A stretch of 64,000 bases of DNA from Halostagnicola kamekurae (GCF_900116205.1 NZ_FOZS01000003.1:1-64000), one strand, 5' to 3'; counted from the stretch's first letter, positions 1 to 9,759 are shown. Made by a program: numbers and translations. Notes: generated from the letters alone by a model not told the origin.

Positions 1-239
1 GTTATCTCCCAACCACCACCGCTGGCATACTCCCAATAGATTTCACTCGTTGCAGGTTCGTATCGGATCGCCTGTAGTGAATCAGGTCCCGGCGAATGAT
101 ATATTTTAACGTCGAACGTCCCATCATCCCATAACTGGATTCGGCAACTTCGCGGTTCTGGAAGTTCTTCGCGGGCGATTTCTTGCATTTGATCGACGAT
201 CGGTGCCAGTGGCTGCATCGGCGGAATTTCTCTGTTCAT
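1..239 (-). CDS. Partial hypothetical protein cut by the window edge
   Basis: On the minus strand an ATG at 239 opens a frame that stays open to the window edge, giving 79 residues beginning MNREIPPMQPLAPIVDQM. It is too interrupted by the edge to be complete and I do not recognise the family. The visible part has an amphipathic start followed by an alternating hydrophobic/polar stretch typical of a small beta-rich domain. The codons are less GC-biased than those of the neighbours. A short hairpin lies 19 nt upstream of the start. Function is unknown. Confidence 0.5.
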   Translation of the reverse strand, partial: MNREIPPMQPLAPIVDQMQEIAREELPEPRSCRIQLWDDGTFDVKIYHSPGPDSLQAIRYEPATSEIYWEYASGGGWEI

Positions 240-257
240 GTATGATCTTGGCCCGTC

Positions 258-276
258 CTCCCGCAGGCAGCGGGAG
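258..276. repeat. Perfect 7-bp-stem hairpin upstream of the edge gene
   Basis: CTCCCGC (258-264) and GCGGGAG (270-276) form an inverted repeat with a 5-nt loop. It lies just upstream of the start codon at 239, where an operator or leader hairpin for the edge gene is possible. The remainder of 240-503 shows no gene that I can support. Confidence 0.4.
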
Positions 277-503
277 CACCGGCTCAAACGTGGAAGTGAA
301 ATACTCGATTCTACAACGTAGCAGATCCACCCACAGCTGCGAGAAAACGGTGCATGAAGGGAAAAGACGACAGCAGATAAAGATCTATCGACCGTCCGAA
401 TTCGTTCTCAAGATTCTAAGAATAGTTAGAGAAATCTATCGAATCCGCCAGGCCAACGCGTATCGCGCTCGAGACGCGGCCCGCCCGCGAACGTGTCGAC
501 GAC

Positions 504-1799
504 TTACGGCCAGAGCCCGCGGACCGCTTTCGCCTCGGCGATCCGAGAGAGCGCCACCACGTAGGCGGCGTCGCGCCACGTCAGGTCCTTCGCTTCGACC
601 TGCTCGCGGACGTCCGCCCAAGCCGCGAGCATCTTCGTCTCGAGTTCCTCGTTGACGCGCTCGAGCGACCACTGGCGGCGGTTGATGTCCTGGAGCCACT
701 CGAAGTAGCTCACCGTCACGCCGCCGGCGTTCGCGAGGATATCGGGGATCACCGAGACGCCGCGTTCCTCGAGGATGGCGTCGGCGGCGAACGTCGTCGG
801 CCCGTTGGCCCCTTCGACGACGATTTCGGCCTCGATCGCGTCGGCGTTGTCGGCGGTGATGACGTTGCCCACGGCCGCCGGAATCAGGACGTCGACCTCG
901 AGTTCGAGAATCTCCTCGTTGGTGACCGTCTCGGGGGCGTCGTGCTCGAGGACGGCCTCCGGCTCCTCCTCGTGGGTCGGGATCGCATGGGTATCGAGTC
1001 CGTCGGGGTCGTAGATCGCCCCGTTGACGTCGCTGACGGCGACGACGGTCGCGCCCCAGTCGTCGAGCAATCGAGCCGCGTTCGCGCCGACGCTGCCGAA
1101 GCCCTGGACGGCGACGGTCGTCTCGGCGAGGTCGCGGTCGTCGTACTCGATCGCCTCGCGGGCGATGATGGCGGTGGAGCGGCCGGGGGCCTCCTCGCGG
1201 CCGTAGGAGCCGCCGACGACGGGCGGCTTGCCGGTGACGACGCCGGGAGTCGTCTCGCCCTGCTGCATCGAGTAGGCGTCCATGAACCAGGCCATCGTCT
1301 GGGCGTCGGTGCCCATGTCGGGCGCGGGGACGTCCTGTTTCGGGCCGACGACGTCGCGGATCTCCTCGGCGAACCGGCGGGTGAGCCGTTCGGTTTCGGC
1401 CTCCGAGAGTGATTTGGGATCGACGGCGATGCCGCCCTTCCCGCCGCCGAAGGGGATGTCCATCACGGCGCACTTCCAGGTCATCCACATCGAGAGGCCG
1501 ATACACTCCTCGGCGGTAACCGCCGGATGGTACCGCAGCCCGCCCTTGTAGGGGCCGCGAACGTCGTCGTGTTGTGCCCGGTAGCCAGTGAACACCTCGA
1601 CGGAGCCGTCGTCTCGCTCGAGGGGGACCGATACCCGCTGGACCTTCGTCGGGTGCTTCAGTCGTTCGACGACGCCGGCGTCGACGTCGACGTGGGCCGC
1701 CGCGCGCTCGAGCTGTCGGCGCGCGGTGAGCAGCGCCGAGTTCGGTTCGTCGTCCGCCGATTCCGCGTCGGCCGTCTGTGTCGGTGGTGTCGAACTCAT
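504..1799 (-). CDS. gdhB: Glutamate dehydrogenase (Glu/Leu/Phe/Val family)
   Basis: The 431-residue product has the normal length for hexameric glutamate dehydrogenases, which interconvert glutamate with 2-oxoglutarate and ammonium in the cytoplasm. Visible marks are the substrate-pocket stretch [11 protein letters not shown], the catalytic-lysine motif PFGGGKGGI near residue 120, PAPDMGT near 165, the dinucleotide-binding [10 protein letters not shown] near 230, and the C-terminal [12 protein letters not shown]. The start at 1799 is followed by an acidic, Ala-rich extension typical of haloarchaeal proteins. The neighbour M24 hydrolase is in the same orientation 52 nt upstream, so co-transcription is possible. 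Whether it uses NAD or NADP cannot be read reliably. The symbol follows common haloarchaeal usage and is tentative. Confidence 0.93.
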   Translation of the reverse strand: MSSTPPTQTADAESADDEPNSALLTARRQLERAAAHVDVDAGVVERLKHPTKVQRVSVPLERDDGSVEVFTGYRAQHDDVRGPYKGGLRYHPAVTAEECIGLSMWMTWKCAVMDIPFGGGKGGIAVDPKSLSEAETERLTRRFAEEIRDVVGPKQDVPAPDMGTDAQTMAWFMDAYSMQQGETTPGVVTGKPPVVGGSYGREEAPGRSTAIIAREAIEYDDRDLAETTVAVQGFGSVGANAARLLDDWGATVVAVSDVNGAIYDPDGLDTHAIPTHEEEPEAVLEHDAPETVTNEEILELEVDVLIPAAVGNVITADNADAIEAEIVVEGANGPTTFAADAILEERGVSVIPDILANAGGVTVSYFEWLQDINRRQWSLERVNEELETKMLAAWADVREQVEAKDLTWRDAAYVVALSRIAEAKAVRGLWP

Positions 1800-1851
1800 G
1801 TGGTGGGTCGAATGGTCGAAATCGAAGGTTGGTGGTCGAATATCGAGTCGG

Positions 1852-3030
1852 TTACGTCGTAAACAGCCGTCGCGGGAAGTCCGCCAGCGTCTCCGCGCCG
1901 CTGCCCGTGACGCGGAACGTCTCGCTGATCTCCATGCCGATCTCGTCGGTCCAGATGCCGGGGATCATGTGGAACGTCATGTCCTCCTCGAGGACGGTCT
2001 CGTCACCGGGCCGGATGCTCGCGGTGTGCTCGCCCCAGTCCGGCGGGTAGCCCAGGCCCATCGAGTAGCCGATGCGGTCCTCCTTCTCGAGGCCGTACTG
2101 GGCGATCGTCTCGCGCCAGGCCTCCTCGACGCGCTCGCAGGTGACGCCGGGTTCGACGGCGTCGAGCGCGGCCTCGATCCCTTCGACGACGATATCGGCG
2201 GTCCGCTCGAGCTCGTCGGGCGGGTCGCCGACGAACGTCGTCCGGGCCAGCGGCGAGTGATAGCGGTGCCGACAGCCCGAGAGTTCGATGATGACCGGAT
2301 CGCCCTTCTCGAACTCGCGGTCGGTCCAGGTCAGGTGGGGCGTCCCGGTGTGGTCGCCCGAGGGCATCAGCGGCACGATCGAGGGGTAGTCGCCGCCGTA
2401 TTCCTCGGTGCCCCTGACGAGTTGCTCGTAGATCGCGGCCGCCGCCTCGTACTCCGGTACCCCCGCCTCGATCGCGTCGAGGCCCGCCTGCATGGCGTTC
2501 TCCGAGATGCGTGCGGCTTCCTGCATGTACTCGAGTTCCTGTTCGGACTTCTTGATCCGCACCCAGCCGACCAGCAGCGTCGCGTCCTCGAACGCCGCCT
2601 CGGGGAGGTTCTCCTGTAGCCGCGTGTAGGACTTGGCAGTGAAGTACGACGCGTCCATCTCGAGGCCGATCCGGCCGTCCGCGACCTCGAGTTCCTCTAG
2701 GACTCCCGCGACGTAATCCATCGGATGGAGGTCGTACGGGGAGTGGACGTGATCGTCGCTGTAGGATCGAATGCTATTCTCACCGAGGGCGGTCGTCGCT
2801 CGCGCCCCGTTCGCGTCCATCTCGCGGCCGACCCAGACGGGTTCGTCGCGGTCGGCGGTGACGATCACCGCCTGATGAACGTAGAACGACCAGCCGTCGT
2901 AGCCCGTGAGATAGTTCATGTTGGCCGGATCGGCGACGACGATCGCGTCGAGGTTCTCCTCGCGCAACCGGTCTTTCGTCCGATCGACCCGGCGTTCGTA
3001 TTCGGTCTCGTCGAAAACGTTGCGGGACAT
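1852..3030 (-). CDS. doeA: M24-family (creatinase fold) hydrolase, ectoine-hydrolase (DoeA)-like
   Basis: This 392-residue protein has the creatinase/aminopeptidase P two-domain layout. I chose the ATG at 3030 because the residues before it (from 3057) do not look like family sequence. The N-terminal domain contains [13 protein letters not shown] and [13 protein letters not shown], which I associate with ectoine hydrolases (DoeA/EutD), enzymes that open the ectoine ring to N-acetyl-diaminobutyrate. In the C-terminal pita-bread domain the usual M24 metal aspartates are replaced ([16 protein letters not shown] instead of an Asp-rich D...D motif), as expected for DoeA-type rather than Xaa-Pro peptidases. 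A TATA-like TTTAATGA box lies upstream. No doeB, doeC or doeD gene is visible nearby, so substrate is an inference. The alternative is a generic Xaa-Pro peptidase-family protein. Confidence 0.65.
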   Translation of the reverse strand: MSRNVFDETEYERRVDRTKDRLREENLDAIVVADPANMNYLTGYDGWSFYVHQAVIVTADRDEPVWVGREMDANGARATTALGENSIRSYSDDHVHSPYDLHPMDYVAGVLEELEVADGRIGLEMDASYFTAKSYTRLQENLPEAAFEDATLLVGWVRIKKSEQELEYMQEAARISENAMQAGLDAIEAGVPEYEAAAAIYEQLVRGTEEYGGDYPSIVPLMPSGDHTGTPHLTWTDREFEKGDPVIIELSGCRHRYHSPLARTTFVGDPPDELERTADIVVEGIEAALDAVEPGVTCERVEEAWRETIAQYGLEKEDRIGYSMGLGYPPDWGEHTASIRPGDETVLEEDMTFHMIPGIWTDEIGMEISETFRVTGSGAETLADFPRRLFTT

Positions 3031-3354
3031 GGTAGCAGACCGTGTGGAGAACGTCACCTACAATCATTAAAAGTATTTCGTTTACTACGAGTACAGATAT
3101 CGTTTACCCATCCCGTAGTGAGGATGCAGGGTTCCGCAGGGCTCTCGAGAATTACAACGCCGTTTCGAGCCGCCTCTGCTTGCGGCTATGCACGCGGTTC
3201 TCCGCGGATTCGACGTACAGCTCGGATACAAATCGATCACCGTCGACGCGTCGGACTCGAGAGCAGCACCGACATCGACATTCCGACGGCGGCTGTCGTC
3301 CGATTGCCGTCGGATCACCGACACCGATCGTCACGTTCGTCGGCGGTCTCGCTA
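3031..3354. other. Intergenic region, no gene seen
   Basis: These 324 bases separate two minus-strand genes. They carry the TATA-like element of the M24 gene near 3066-3075 and a short AGCCGC/GCGGCT hairpin near 3165-3185. I see no supportable coding sequence. Confidence 0.5.
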
Positions 3355-4509
3355 TCAGCGGCGGCGCTCGGTCGCGATCTCGGCGCCTTCGACGAGCGCC
3401 TCGAGTTTGGCCCACGCGATCTCGGGGTCGACCATGCCGAGGCCGGCCTGCGTGCCGAAACCGCAGTCGGGCGCGGCGACGATCGGCGTCGACTCGTCGA
3501 CCGCGTCCACGACGCGCTCGAGTCGGTCCGCGATCGTCTCGGGGTGGTCGATAACGTTCGTCTTCACGTCGACGACGCCCGGCATGAGCGTCCAGTCGTC
3601 CGGAAGCGGCTGCTCGGCGAACGCGCGGTACTCGTGCTGGTGGCGAGGGTTGGCCTGTTCGACGCTCAGCCCCGTGATGTCGGCCTCGTAGATCTCCGGC
3701 AGCATCTCGACTAAGTCCGCATCGAGATGGTGGGGCCCCTCGTAGCTCCCCCAGCAGGTGTGGAGTCGGACCTGTTCGGCAGGGACGTTCTCGAGGGCCT
3801 CGTTGAGCGCCTCGACGTGGAGACGCGTGGCTGCTCTGATCTCCTCGAGCGGTTCGCCCGCGTAGGCCGCCGTCTGTCCGATGGTGAGCAGTTCGGGTGC
3901 GTCGATCTGGAGGTCCATCCCGGTCTCTGCGACGAGCTCGTACTCCGCTTGCATCGCCTCGGCGACGGCGAAGAGGAACTCCTCGTAGGTGTCGTAGTAC
4001 TCGTTGACGTGCGTGGTCGCGACGATGCTCGGCGACGCCGAGGTCACGAACGTCCCCTCGAAGTCGGCGTCGACCGTCTCGAGCGTGTCTCGGAACTCCT
4101 CGAGTTCGTCCTCGGCCTCCGCGTGGCCGGTGTACTCGATGGGGCCGTCGACGACGGGTTGCATCGAGAGATCGATCACGTCCGTCTCGAACGTCTCCTC
4201 GGCGTACGCGGGGAACTCCTGAAGGTCCGCCCAGAGCTCCTGTTCGCGCTTCCCGTCGATCCCGCTCAATCGGTCCGCGACGTACCAGTTAAAGGAGACT
4301 CGCGACTGCTCGCCGTTGTTGACGATGTCGAGCCCGGCCTCGGCCTGCCGCTCGACGACGGCCCGCGTGGCCTCCGCGACGGTTTCGGTCCACTCGTCCT
4401 CGTCGACCGGTTCGTCGTTCTGACGCGCCTCGAGGAGCTCGAGCAACGCCGGCGGGCGAGGGAGACTCCCGATGTGTGTCGTGCGTATTCGGTCGTTAGT
4501 CGTCGTCAT
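3355..4509 (-). CDS. Cobalamin-independent methionine synthase (MetE C-domain) family protein
   Basis: At 384 residues this matches the short archaeal MetE-like proteins that carry only the catalytic C-terminal barrel. The opening TTHIGSLPRP is the family signature, and zinc ligands are visible as His and Cys in LHTCWGSYEG and a second Cys in APDCGFG near the C-terminus. Known family members transfer a methyl group to a thiol such as homocysteine; several short homologues act on other methyl donors, and the sequence does not tell which applies here. A TATA-like TTATATTT box lies upstream at 4540-4548. The gene stands alone with an unrelated MBL protein divergent to it. Confidence 0.8.
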   Translation of the reverse strand: MTTTNDRIRTTHIGSLPRPPALLELLEARQNDEPVDEDEWTETVAEATRAVVERQAEAGLDIVNNGEQSRVSFNWYVADRLSGIDGKREQELWADLQEFPAYAEETFETDVIDLSMQPVVDGPIEYTGHAEAEDELEEFRDTLETVDADFEGTFVTSASPSIVATTHVNEYYDTYEEFLFAVAEAMQAEYELVAETGMDLQIDAPELLTIGQTAAYAGEPLEEIRAATRLHVEALNEALENVPAEQVRLHTCWGSYEGPHHLDADLVEMLPEIYEADITGLSVEQANPRHQHEYRAFAEQPLPDDWTLMPGVVDVKTNVIDHPETIADRLERVVDAVDESTPIVAAPDCGFGTQAGLGMVDPEIAWAKLEALVEGAEIATERRR

Positions 4510-4539
4510 TGGGTACTCTTGTGAGTAATAGTCACATCG

Positions 4540-4548
4540 AAAATATAA
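4540..4548 (-). promoter_or_regulatory. TATA-like promoter of the MetE-like gene
   Basis: Read on the minus strand, GTTATATTTT lies about 35 nt upstream of the ATG at 4509, giving a predicted leader of roughly ten nucleotides. Confidence 0.4.
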
Positions 4549-4684
4549 CTGACGGTATTCTCACGACCGGGACGGTCGCAGTGAGTCGATCGCAGTCGCG
4601 TTCCGCTGGGACGGTGATCCCTCGGGGAAGAAAATTGTTCGGAGATGGGTACTAAGTCACTCGAATTCGTACGAGAAGATAGCA

Positions 4685-5350
4685 ATGGCTACCGAATACG
4701 ATAGTTTGAGCTTCGACCGGCTCGGACATGCGAGCGTTCGGATCGAAACCGACGATAGCACCGTTATCTACATCGATCCCTGGAGCGAGGTACTGGATAG
4801 CGAGCCGAAAGACGGGGATATCGTGTTCGTCACGCACGACGATTTCGATCACTACGACCCTGACGCGATCGAGGCAGTCGCCGCCTCAAATTCTACCATT
4901 GCCGTCTACGACGCGGTTGATACGAGCGATCTCGACTTCGATGTCGTCGATCTCCCACTCGAGGGAGAAAAAACGGTCGACGGGATCACTGTTCGGACGA
5001 TACCCGCCTACAACGATCCCGAAGGCGAACACGTCGACGAAGACGGAGCTCCGTTCCACGCCGAAGGGGAGGTAATCGGTCTCTTCCTTACCGTCGACAA
5101 CACAACTGTTTTCTTCACGTCTGACACTGACTTCCTCGACCACCATCAGTCCGTCACTACCGACGTATTTATTCCGCCGATCGGCGGCCACTTCACCATG
5201 GATCGTCGTGAAGCCGCCGAATTCGCACAGCACATCGATCCTGGGATAGTGCTCCCAGTCCACTACGATACCTTCGAGCCTATTGAAACCGATACCGATG
5301 CATTTGTCAGTGATCTCGAAGATGCAGATATCCGGATTGAATTGTTCTAA
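4685..5350 (+). CDS. MBL-fold metallohydrolase, UlaG-like
   Basis: The 221-residue protein has the short metallo-beta-lactamase layout of the UlaG/YtnP group. It opens with LGHASVRIETDDSTVIYIDP, then VFVTHDDFDHYDPDAIE carrying the metal-binding HxxxDH variant, FFTSDTDF, and HYDTFEPI near the C-terminus. UlaG enzymes hydrolyse lactone or phosphodiester rings, but most archaeal members are uncharacterised. The start at 4685 gives the expected N-terminus directly before the first beta strand. The gene is divergent from the MetE-like gene and followed by a 334-base spacer, so it seems monocistronic. Confidence 0.8.
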   Translation: MATEYDSLSFDRLGHASVRIETDDSTVIYIDPWSEVLDSEPKDGDIVFVTHDDFDHYDPDAIEAVAASNSTIAVYDAVDTSDLDFDVVDLPLEGEKTVDGITVRTIPAYNDPEGEHVDEDGAPFHAEGEVIGLFLTVDNTTVFFTSDTDFLDHHQSVTTDVFIPPIGGHFTMDRREAAEFAQHIDPGIVLPVHYDTFEPIETDTDAFVSDLEDADIRIELF

Positions 5351-5684
5351 CTGGAATTCGGTCCTCAGGAATCTGTGACTCGGGTCACACGCTATAGATT
5401 CGGACAACTCTCGCCACTTCACGCTGGCACTGTGAACGGAAAATTACTCACCGGACGTATAAGTGATAGCCGTTTAGACACGTCAGGACGTGAGTCGGGC
5501 CTAATATAGAAAATCGGAACAGTAAGGGTTGAGATATTCTCGCTCAATTGGATCCAGCTATGGCGCGTTCGCGCCCATTGTCCGCTTGATCGAACAGCCA
5601 ACAAGGAGACACACAGCGATCGACTCTGTCGATAAGTTACAGCCATCTGCGTATGGTCGATAGCAATTCCCTGTCGATCGCAGT
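5351..5684. other. Intergenic region, no gene seen
   Basis: The spacer lies between the 3' ends of two convergent MBL-fold genes. Short frames exist on both strands, but none has haloarchaeal codon bias or a recognisable product. Confidence 0.5.
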
Positions 5685-6488
5685 CTACGGCAGTCCGCCG
5701 GTTAACCGCTCGGCATCAACCGGTGCGTGCCCGCAGAAAACGTCTGCGTCGTGTCGTCGCTCGAGTTCTTTGAGTCGGGTAAGGCTATCGTGCCAGTGGC
5801 GCTGGCTCCAGAGCAGGCCGGCACCGAGCGGGACTTCGTTGTCGTAGTTTTCGCGCATATAGACCTCGTCACCCGCAAAAATAGCCGTTCCGTAGTCGTC
5901 GAGATGGATCATCGTTCCCATCAGTCCCGGCGTGTGGCCGGGCAAGCGGATGAACTCGATGTCTTCAAAGAATGTCGTGCGATCGCGATGGATGACGTGC
6001 CAGTTCAGGTCGTGGTCGAAGTCCTCGAGGACGTACGCGCTGCTTCCTTCGTCCGTCTTCGCGCTGTAGTAGGCGTATTTGAGCTCCTTTTCGTGGACGA
6101 AGACGGGGATGTCGGTACCGGCGAAGTGGTGCAAACTTCCGGCGTGATCCAGATGCAGGTGGGTCTGGAAGACGTAATCGATATCTCCGATTGTGTACCC
6201 CACGTCGTCGAGCGCTGTCTCGAGGTCGCGTTCGGCGGCGTCGTAGTGTTCGAACGCAGCGTACAGTTCGTCGGGCCAGTAGCCCTCGCCAGCTTGCGGA
6301 TGTGAACCGGTATCCCAGAGAATCGTCCCCACTGGGTGATCGATTACCAACCCGTAGACCGGCCCCTCGTCCATCGGGGTTTCCGGGTTCGGTTCGGCTG
6401 CGGACCCCATCTCGTACCCCTCGATGAGGTGGTTCAGATCGGTTCTGATCGTTCCCCGGTCGACGAGTGATACGGTTGCGTTAACCAT
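5685..6488 (-). CDS. N-acyl-homoserine-lactonase-like MBL-fold hydrolase
   Basis: From the ATG at 6488 the product has 267 residues, close to AiiA-type quorum-quenching lactonases. The dinuclear zinc motif HxHxDH is present as THLHLDHAG near residue 107, followed by the second-shell LPGHTPG, the metal-bridging Asp in FAGDEVY, and a C-terminal FCGHAP histidine. Known relatives hydrolyse the lactone ring of acyl-homoserine lactones, but many family members act on other lactones or esters. The frame extends upstream to 6539, but those residues look non-homologous. It is transcribed convergently with the UlaG-like gene and divergently from the acyl-CoA synthetase. Confidence 0.82.
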   Translation of the reverse strand: MVNATVSLVDRGTIRTDLNHLIEGYEMGSAAEPNPETPMDEGPVYGLVIDHPVGTILWDTGSHPQAGEGYWPDELYAAFEHYDAAERDLETALDDVGYTIGDIDYVFQTHLHLDHAGSLHHFAGTDIPVFVHEKELKYAYYSAKTDEGSSAYVLEDFDHDLNWHVIHRDRTTFFEDIEFIRLPGHTPGLMGTMIHLDDYGTAIFAGDEVYMRENYDNEVPLGAGLLWSQRHWHDSLTRLKELERRHDADVFCGHAPVDAERLTGGLP

Positions 6489-6667
6489 GGATAATATTGA
6501 CAATATCCCGCTATAGAAGCTACGGACGCTCGCACGCACGCAAAAATTGCTAGTCCTTTTTTGTCTCAGTGGGACGGAATTCCGTGTTATGTTCCCTGTT
6601 ATATGTCACCAACAAACGTATATTACCGAACGGCCAAGCGAGTGCCACCATCGGAGAGGTGGTCTCG

Positions 6668-8335
6668 ATGCGTGGTGACCGCCTCGAGGCGTATCACTTC
6701 TACGAGAACGAGTACGAGAGCTACGGCCAGCTCAGAGCGGAGTTCGAGTGGGAAATCCCATCCCGGTTCAACATGGCGTGGTACGCCTGTGATCGTTGGG
6801 CAGACGATAAGAGCCGTGTCGCAGTCTTCGAAGAACACGAGTCGGGCGAGCGGGCGACGTACACGTTTTGGCAACTCCAGAACCTGACGAACAAACTGGC
6901 AAACTACCTTCGACAACGGGGTGTCGAGCGCGGCGACTGCGTTGGCGTCAATACCCCACAGCGTATCGAGACGGTCCTCGCCCACATCGCCTGTTGGAAA
7001 CTCGGGGCCGTTTCGGTCCCTCTATCGACGCTGTTCGGTCCTGACGCACTGTCTTACCGTCTCGAGGACGCCGGTGCTGTCGCGGCGATCGCCGGAGAAT
7101 CGAACGTCACTGATTTCCGCGAGGCCCGCGAGCAGACGTCACTCGAGACGGTTCTCACGGTCGGTGACGTCGACTCACAGGAGGGAGAATACGACCTCTG
7201 GGAGGCGATCGAAGACCAGCCTCGAGCGTTCGATCCCGTCGAGACCGACTCCGAGGACGATGCGATCGTTATCTACACGTCGGGGACCACGGGCGATCCG
7301 AAGGGCGTTCGCCACGCACATCGCGTCCTCCTCGGGCATCTACCGCTGTTTATCACGACCTTCGGAAACATGCGACTCGAAGACAGCGATGTCTTCTGGA
7401 CGCCGTCGGAGTGGGCGTGGGTCGCGTCGCTGTTCGATGTGTTGTTCCCCGGACTGTACTACGGTAAGCCGGTTGTCGCCTACAACGGTGGGCAGTTCGA
7501 TCCATCGACCGCGTTTCGTCTGCTCGAGTCCTACGGCGTGACGAACTTCTTTGCGCCCCCGACGGCCCTACGGATGATGAAACAGGTCGAACCCAAGTCT
7601 CGGGTGGATGAGCTCCGAACCATCGCCAGCGGCGGGGAGTCACTCGGCCAAGATATCGTCGAGTGGGCGGCAGACACGTTCGGTGGCGCAGCGGTCCACG
7701 AGGGGTACGGCCAGACCGAAGCCAACCTGCTCATCGGGGATTGTACGGCCCTGTTCGAGTTTCGTGAGGGAACGATGGGGCGAGCGGCGCCGGGCCACGA
7801 GATTACGATCGTCGACCCACAGAGTGCGGAACCCACCATCGAGCCCGACGAAACCGGTGAAATCGCGGTTAGATACGAATCCAATCCCGTGTGCTTCAAG
7901 GAGTACTGGAACAAGCCCGATAAAACAGACGCCAAAGTTCGGAACGGCTGGTTGCTCACCGAGGATCTGGGTCGTCAAGACGAAGACGGCTACATCGCTT
8001 TCGAGGGCCGGACGGACGACGTTATTATCAGTGCCGGGTACCGAATTGGCCCGGTCGAGATCGAGGAGTCCCTCGCCAGCCACGACGCTGTCGCTGACAG
8101 TGCAGTGATCGGCGTTCCCGACGACGAGCGCGGCGAAGTTCCGAAAGCCTACGTGGTCCTTACAGCGGGTTCGAACAGAAGTGAAAATTTGCGTGAGACG
8201 CTTCAGCAACACGTTCGCGACCGACTCGCACAGTACGAGTATCCGCGCGAAATCGCGTTCGTCGAGGAGTTACCAAAGACGACCACCGGGAAGGTTCGAC
8301 GGGCATCTCTCCGAGAGCGCGAAGGGCTCTCGTAA
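6668..8335 (+). CDS. AMP-forming acyl-CoA synthetase (acetyl/medium-chain type)
   Basis: The product from the ATG at 6668 is 555 residues, normal for ACS/ACSM-type ligases that activate carboxylic acids with ATP and CoA. The P-loop IYTSGTTGDPKGVRHAH lies near residue 205, the adenylate motif GYGQTEANL in the middle, the hinge EGRTDDVIISAGYRIGP near 445, and the C-terminal catalytic lysine in TTTGKVRR. GGAGAGG 10 nt before the ATG is a plausible Shine-Dalgarno and favours this start over the frame extension to 6569. The context is unrelated hydrolases, so the substrate acid is not fixed; short- or medium-chain acids fit the subfamily. Confidence 0.9.
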   Translation: MRGDRLEAYHFYENEYESYGQLRAEFEWEIPSRFNMAWYACDRWADDKSRVAVFEEHESGERATYTFWQLQNLTNKLANYLRQRGVERGDCVGVNTPQRIETVLAHIACWKLGAVSVPLSTLFGPDALSYRLEDAGAVAAIAGESNVTDFREAREQTSLETVLTVGDVDSQEGEYDLWEAIEDQPRAFDPVETDSEDDAIVIYTSGTTGDPKGVRHAHRVLLGHLPLFITTFGNMRLEDSDVFWTPSEWAWVASLFDVLFPGLYYGKPVVAYNGGQFDPSTAFRLLESYGVTNFFAPPTALRMMKQVEPKSRVDELRTIASGGESLGQDIVEWAADTFGGAAVHEGYGQTEANLLIGDCTALFEFREGTMGRAAPGHEITIVDPQSAEPTIEPDETGEIAVRYESNPVCFKEYWNKPDKTDAKVRNGWLLTEDLGRQDEDGYIAFEGRTDDVIISAGYRIGPVEIEESLASHDAVADSAVIGVPDDERGEVPKAYVVLTAGSNRSENLRETLQQHVRDRLAQYEYPREIAFVEELPKTTTGKVRRASLREREGLS

Positions 8336-8628
8336 CGAGGTCAGGGCTACGAACTGATTGTGAGGGCGAGCAATTCACCTCACTCGTCTTCCCTACGATC
8401 GTCCTATCGGACAGCTCGACGAACTCGAGGAGACGACCACCGATTCCGCTGTGGATACGGAGAGCGGTTCCTTTCGGTGCCGCCGGAGATTCTTGTCCTG
8501 AAGTACAAGAAGATATGCCTTCGGTAAATCCTGTGTGTCTGATCATACAGCGTCACATTCCAAATTGAGCGTTTTAGTAGAGACTATTCTGAATATAAGC
8601 TTATAATGCAAGTGTATAGCGACTATCG
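8336..8628. other. Intergenic region with an ATP-grasp gene promoter
   Basis: No gene is visible in this stretch. Its last 60 bases are AT-rich and hold the TATA-like box of the next gene. Confidence 0.5.
8600..8607 (+). promoter_or_regulatory. TATA-like promoter of the ATP-grasp gene
   Basis: CTTATAAT is centred 26 nt before the ATG at 8629, the spacing expected when transcription starts at or next to the start codon (leaderless transcript). Confidence 0.5.
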
Positions 8629-9759
8629 ATGATCCGAGAGGCATACCAGACCGTAAATCGGGCTCGAAAACTCATCCGGGAAGAGCGCCAATCCGGCCCC
8701 GAATTCGATGTTTCGCCCCGCGACCGGCTTCGATACTACAAGCGTGGGTTTTTGAGTAAATCTGCGGTTCTTTATGACTTCGAGACCCACGATCCCAGCA
8801 CCTATCTCAGCGATTACCAGCGGTTCATTCGATCGAGCCGCATCAACGGTCACTGGAATGCCCTCATCGATAATAAGCTCGCGTTTCATCGGGTCCTCGG
8901 CGAGTTTCCCTCGCACCGACCGTCGGTATATGGACTGCTCAAGGACGGGCACTTTCATCGCTTCAACCCGGATGACAGGACAGTTGTGAGCGGCGGCGGG
9001 AGTGAACTCGAGTATCAGAACCAGACCGTTCTCGCCGCTTTAGAACCGACCATGGATCCACTCGAGTGGTTCGACGCGACGCTCTCGAACGGGGATCAAC
9101 TCGTGCTGAAGTGGTTCAGCGGCGGTGGCGGAAACAATGTTCACTTTCTCGAACAGAGAGACGGGTCGTACCTGTACGACGGAACGGAGAAAACCGACGC
9201 CGAACTCGCTGAGGTAGTCGGCTCCCTCGAGGACTACCTCGTCTGTGAGTTTGTCGAACAAGCTGACTACGCGGACGAACTGTTCCCTACCACAACAAAC
9301 ACGATTCGAGTACTCACAATGTACGATGAGCAGGCACAGGAAGCATTTATTCCCATTGCGATTCACCGAATCGGGAGCAGCGATTCCGTCCCCGTCGACA
9401 ATTTCTCGAACGGTGGATTGAGTGCCGAAGTCGATCGAGAAACGGGACTACTCAGTGCCGGTGCTGAATATCCGCATGATGGCGCTGTTGGCTGGCACGA
9501 TACACACCCTGAAACCGGTGCTCCAATCGAAGGCACAGCGATTCCCGGATGGGAGGCAATTCGCGAGCGACTGCTCGAGATCGCCAGTACGTTTTCACAC
9601 CTGCCATATGTCGGCTGGGACCTCGTTGTGACCAGCGAGGGCGAGTTCAAGATCATAGAGGCCAACAGTTATCCGGGCGTGGCATCGCTTCAGGTCCATC
9701 GCCCCCTCCTGGCAGAGAGCCGGATACGGCGCTTCTATCGACGCCATCACGTCGTCTGA
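8629..9759 (+). CDS. Sugar-transfer-associated ATP-grasp family protein
   Basis: This 376-residue protein resembles the ATP-grasp domain proteins found near polysaccharide genes. The glycine-rich loop LKWFSGGGGNNVHFL near residue 160 would clamp ATP, EFVEQADYADEL near 205 contains acidic base-binding residues, and GWDLVVTSEGEFKIIEANSYPG near 330 holds the Asp and Glu/Asn typical of the magnesium-binding end of the fold. Such enzymes ligate a carboxylate to an amine or other nucleophile; the partner is unknown. It stands alone with its own promoter and its 3' end abuts the IS6 element. Confidence 0.72.
   Translation: MIREAYQTVNRARKLIREERQSGPEFDVSPRDRLRYYKRGFLSKSAVLYDFETHDPSTYLSDYQRFIRSSRINGHWNALIDNKLAFHRVLGEFPSHRPSVYGLLKDGHFHRFNPDDRTVVSGGGSELEYQNQTVLAALEPTMDPLEWFDATLSNGDQLVLKWFSGGGGNNVHFLEQRDGSYLYDGTEKTDAELAEVVGSLEDYLVCEFVEQADYADELFPTTTNTIRVLTMYDEQAQEAFIPIAIHRIGSSDSVPVDNFSNGGLSAEVDRETGLLSAGAEYPHDGAVGWHDTHPETGAPIEGTAIPGWEAIRERLLEIASTFSHLPYVGWDLVVTSEGEFKIIEANSYPGVASLQVHRPLLAESRIRRFYRRHHVV

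Noticed and set aside
1588-2619. 343-codon plus-strand frame
   Set aside because: It is antisense to glutamate dehydrogenase and the M24 gene, with shadow composition.
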